From positions 1 to 7,217 of the forward strand of contig JAISFK010000245.1 of assembly GCA_031263625.1 (NCBI GenBank): a stretch of DNA of 7,217 nt, read 5' to 3'. This stretch comes from Clostridiales bacterium. Its GTDB lineage: Bacteria > Bacillota > Clostridia > WRLR01. The notes under the pieces were generated by a model. It saw nothing but the letters and a program-made list of their open reading frames with translations, was not told where the DNA came from and did no database searches. This document shows, piece after piece, positions 5,423 to 7,217 of the stretch (position 1 is the stretch's first letter; every line of letters starts with the position of its first letter). The position numbers and the translations under genes are program-made.

Positions 5423-6736
5423 ATGTATCGGAAAATAGCGCATTTTTTTGAAGAATGGAAGAACAGCCCCCGCCGCAAACCGCTTGTCGTTCAAGGCGCG
5501 AGGCAGGTTGGCAAAACCTATTCTATCCTTGAATTTGGACGCAGCCATTATGAGAACGTGGCCTATTTCAATTTTGAACGAAACGAAAAGCTAAAAGAAA
5601 CCTTTAATGAGGACATTAGCCCCGCCTACCTTATTCCGCTCCTATCCCATATTTCGGGGCAAACCATCATAAAGGAAAAAACTTTGATCGCGTTTGACGA
5701 GATACAGGCTTGCGAGCGCGCGCTGGCTTCTCTCAAATATTTTTGCGAGGAAGCGCCCGAATATCATATCATTGCAGCGGGGAGCTTGCTCGGCGTCGCG
5801 GTCAATCGGGAGAAGTTTTCTTTTCCTGTCGGCAAAGTAGATATGAAAACCATGTACCCGATGGATATTGAAGAATTTATAATTTCTATAGGGCAGGAAC
5901 CCATATCGAAAAAAATCAGAGAGTGTTTTGAGTCGGATTCTCCCATGCCTTCCGCTCTTCACAATTCGGCCATGCAGTATTACCGCCAATATCTCGTTAT
6001 AGGCGGCATGCCGGAGTGTGTCATGCAGTTTGCCGAAACAAAAGATTACATTCTTGCCCGCGAAATACAATCTACAATACTGAATAATTATCTTGCTGGC
6101 ATGAGCAAATACAATGAACCAAACGAAATTAAGAAAACACGGCTTGCCTACAGCAATGTTACCGTTCAATTTTCCAAGAAAAACACCCGCTTTCAGTATA
6201 AGCTGATTAAAAAGGGCGGCAGAGCTGCTGAATTTGAGAACGCCATCGAATGGCTCAGCCTGTCCGGTATATGTTCTCAGGTATATAAGGTCGAAATCCC
6301 CCGCAAACCGCTTGATGATAACAAGGACATAGATTCTTTCAAAATTTATGTGTCCGATTTGGGCTTGCTCTGCGCGAAAAAGGAGCTGGCGGCACAGGAC
6401 GTTCTCTATATGTCCGAAGACAGCCCGCGCGGCAGAGAGCTTGAATATTTCAAGGGCGGCATGGCTGAAAACTATGTCAACGCTCATTTGACGATGAACG
6501 GCTATACCACATATTATTGGGAATCCGGCCGCGGCGCGGAGGTTGATTTTATCATTCAACGCGACGGCGCGATTATCCCCGTTGAAGTAAAAAGCGCGGA
6601 CAATACGCAGGCAAAGAGCTTGAGAGTATACATTGAACATTATAAGCCAAAGTATTCCATTAAGCTGTCCGCTAAAAACTTCGGATTTGCTGACGGCAAA
6701 AAAACCGTTCCGCTTTACGCGGCATTCTGTATCTGA
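5423..6736 (+). CDS. AAA-family ATPase with C-terminal DUF4143 (PD-(D/E)XK-like) domain
   Basis: This 437-residue protein belongs to the widespread AAA_14/DUF4143 family, whose biological role is not established. Walker A is GARQVGKT (residues 25-32). Walker B is TLIAFDEIQ (Asp92, Glu93). The AAGSLLG sensor-like motif is at 118-124, followed by a FPVGKVDMKTMYPMDIEEF block typical of the family. The C-terminal half ends with E373-V-D375 and E388-V-K390, the D...ExK pattern of a PD-(D/E)XK nuclease fold. I start at the ATG at 5423, which has AGAGGT 7 bases upstream; an in-frame ATG at 5375 lies inside the promoter. Composition differs from the neighbours: 6121-6180 is 22/60 G+C by hand count, against 35/60 at 4741-4800 in rel. 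It is divergent from rel and occupies the place of apt, suggesting horizontal acquisition. The gene appears intact. Confidence 0.93.
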   Translation: MYRKIAHFFEEWKNSPRRKPLVVQGARQVGKTYSILEFGRSHYENVAYFNFERNEKLKETFNEDISPAYLIPLLSHISGQTIIKEKTLIAFDEIQACERALASLKYFCEEAPEYHIIAAGSLLGVAVNREKFSFPVGKVDMKTMYPMDIEEFIISIGQEPISKKIRECFESDSPMPSALHNSAMQYYRQYLVIGGMPECVMQFAETKDYILAREIQSTILNNYLAGMSKYNEPNEIKKTRLAYSNVTVQFSKKNTRFQYKLIKKGGRAAEFENAIEWLSLSGICSQVYKVEIPRKPLDDNKDIDSFKIYVSDLGLLCAKKELAAQDVLYMSEDSPRGRELEYFKGGMAENYVNAHLTMNGYTTYYWESGRGAEVDFIIQRDGAIIPVEVKSADNTQAKSLRVYIEHYKPKYSIKLSAKNFGFADGKKTVPLYAAFCI

Positions 6737-6755
6737 AAAATCGGGCTTGATTTTT
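6736..6755. terminator. AT-rich inverted repeat after the ATPase stop (weak, possibly bidirectional terminator)
   Basis: AAAAATC (6736-6742) and GATTTTT (6749-6755) form a 7-bp stem with a 6-base loop starting at the ATPase stop codon. In both directions the stem ends in a T-run, so it could weakly terminate the ATPase transcript and the opposing recJ transcript. The stem has only one G-C pair, so termination would be inefficient. It overlaps the -35 of the next promoter. Confidence 0.4.
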
Positions 6756-6775
6756 GCGGGCGCATAGCGTACAAT
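6747..6775 (+). promoter_or_regulatory. Predicted promoter of the small RNA candidate
   Basis: TTGATT (6747-6752) and TACAAT (6770-6775) are separated by exactly 17 bases. Four of six and five of six positions match the sigma-A consensus. A start near 6782 is predicted. No open reading frame follows before the terminator. Confidence 0.6.
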
Positions 6776-6781
6776 ATAAAT

Positions 6782-6874
6782 AAGGATTGCCGCTTGTGCT
6801 TGGCGGCCTATTCTACAGTTTGTTGCTGAGAACAGAACCGTCAGTCGTCAAGACTTGGCGGTTCCTGTTTTTTT
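6782..6874 (+). ncRNA. Candidate small RNA of ~93 nt with three consecutive hairpins
   Basis: A promoter-like sequence ends at 6775 and a strong terminator ends at 6874. Nearly all of the predicted transcript folds locally. Hairpin 1 is GCCGC/GCGGC (6789-6793 with 6803-6807). Hairpin 2 is TTCT-CAG/CTG-AGAA with one bulged A (6811-6832, loop 6819-6825). Hairpin 3 is the terminator (6835-6864). The linkers are 3 and 2 bases. I found no reading frame of note and do not recognise a known RNA family (it is not SRP RNA, tmRNA, 6S or a tRNA by eye). It lies 3' of the ATPase gene on the same strand. The alternative is that it is only the structured 3' end of the ATPase mRNA. Confidence 0.5.
6835..6874 (+). 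terminator. Rho-independent terminator
   Basis: The stem is GAACCG/CGGTTC (6835-6840 with 6859-6864), continued by a U-G and a C-G pair, one bulged T and AGTC/GACT (6843-6846 with 6852-6855) around the loop GTCAA. It is followed by CTG and seven T (6868-6874). The T-run is only on the plus-strand exit side, so it works for plus-strand transcripts (the ATPase and/or the small RNA). Confidence 0.88.
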
Positions 6875-6905
6875 GGAAGCGGGCGCGCAGTTTACGTGTC
6901 CCCTG

Positions 6906-7217
6906 CTAAGCGCCCATGCCACGCGAGCGCCTGACGGCGCTCACTACGAGCTGTATCTTCCTCATGCCCCTGTAGTCGTCGATCTCTGGATAAAACATGA
7001 TGTCCGCGGGGCCGCAGCAGCTGAAAACCCCGTCCTCGCCGAGCTGCGCGCCGAGCGCTCCCGCGAAATCCGCCGCGTCGCCAAAATACACGCCGTCCAG
7101 GCGCAGCCCGCTCCCGGACGCCAGCCTCAGCTTTATCGCGTTCCCCTTCTTCCCGGCCAGGGCGGCGCGCTCCAGAACCACGCCCGTCATGGCGAAGACG
7201 GGCCGCGCGTTGCCGCT
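6906..7217 (-). CDS. recJ: Single-stranded-DNA-specific exonuclease RecJ, C-terminal end (runs off right edge)
   Basis: RecJ degrades single-stranded DNA 5' to 3' in recombination and repair, in the cytoplasm. Only the last 103 residues are in the window. They begin with SGNARPVFA, matching the conserved GNPxPVF segment that opens the C-terminal OB-fold domain of RecJ, and continue with beta-strand-like stretches (GNAIKLRL, LRLDGVYFGDAADF) and a DIMFYPEIDDYRG segment. The protein ends GMGA with TAG at 6906-6908. The catalytic DHH/DHHA1 domains lie outside the window. RecJ upstream of rel on the same strand is the usual clostridial order, which supports the assignment. The 3' end faces the small RNA and terminator region, and I see no strong minus-strand terminator. 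Confidence 0.82.
   Translation of the reverse strand, partial: SGNARPVFAMTGVVLERAALAGKKGNAIKLRLASGSGLRLDGVYFGDAADFAGALGAQLGEDGVFSCCGPADIMFYPEIDDYRGMRKIQLVVSAVRRSRGMGA

Noticed and set aside
5642..6640. A 332-codon open frame antisense to the ATPase
   Set aside because: The plus-strand frame has Walker A, Walker B and PD-(D/E)XK motifs plus a ribosome site and promoter, while the antisense product has no recognisable motif.
5195..6785. Terminal inverted repeats or target-site duplications bounding the ATPase island
   Set aside because: I saw only short AT-rich similarity (GCGTATATT near 5195 and GCGTACAATATA near 6767), too weak to call element ends, and no transposase or integrase is present.
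6835..6874. Terminator acting on recJ (minus strand)
   Set aside because: The T-run exists only on the plus-strand exit side; reading on the minus strand the hairpin is followed by TGTTCTC, so it should not terminate recJ.

Overview
The window looks like chromosomal DNA of a high-GC, anaerobic Clostridia-type Bacillota (Firmicutes). The basis is gene order. On the minus strand, read right to left, the order is recJ (3' end) - [island] - bifunctional relA/spoT-type rel - dtd - glyoxalase-II-like metallo-beta-lactamase (MBL) protein - hemZ (5' part). This is the familiar clostridial recJ-apt-rel-dtd-MBL-hemZ block, but apt is not between recJ and rel here. No rRNA, tRNA or CRISPR array was seen, and I cannot name the genus.

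Layout: 1-1079 hemZ (minus, runs off the left edge), overlapping the MBL gene by an ATGA junction; 1076-1696 MBL gene; 1697-1837 a gap mostly filled by four copies of a ~22-bp tandem repeat; 1838-2284 dtd; 2285-2669 a 385-bp low-complexity stretch with microsatellite-like tracts and a duplicated copy of the rel stop-codon region; 2670-5105 rel; 5106-5422 a divergent regulatory region with a good promoter for each direction and an A-tract repeat; 5423-6736 a lower-GC AAA/DUF4143 ATPase gene on the plus strand; 6737-6905 a short region that appears to encode a compact three-hairpin small RNA with its own promoter and terminator; 6906-7217 the C-terminal end of recJ (minus, runs off the right edge).

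How the genes fit together: rel makes and degrades (p)ppGpp, dtd removes D-amino acids from tRNA, the MBL protein is a likely thioester or related metallohydrolase, hemZ is a radical-SAM coproporphyrinogen-dehydrogenase-type enzyme, and recJ is a single-strand exonuclease. They are probably co-transcribed by clostridial tradition rather than sharing one pathway. Rel has its own promoter, as expected now that the island separates it from recJ.

Two things stand out. First, conserved housekeeping genes here carry G-rich, low-complexity in-frame insertions: two in HemZ, one in Rel and possibly an N-terminal one in Dtd. Short tandem repeats also fill the gaps between genes, so repeat expansion seems to be active across the locus. 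Second, the lower-GC ATPase island between recJ and rel is followed by an undescribed, promoter-to-terminator small RNA candidate.
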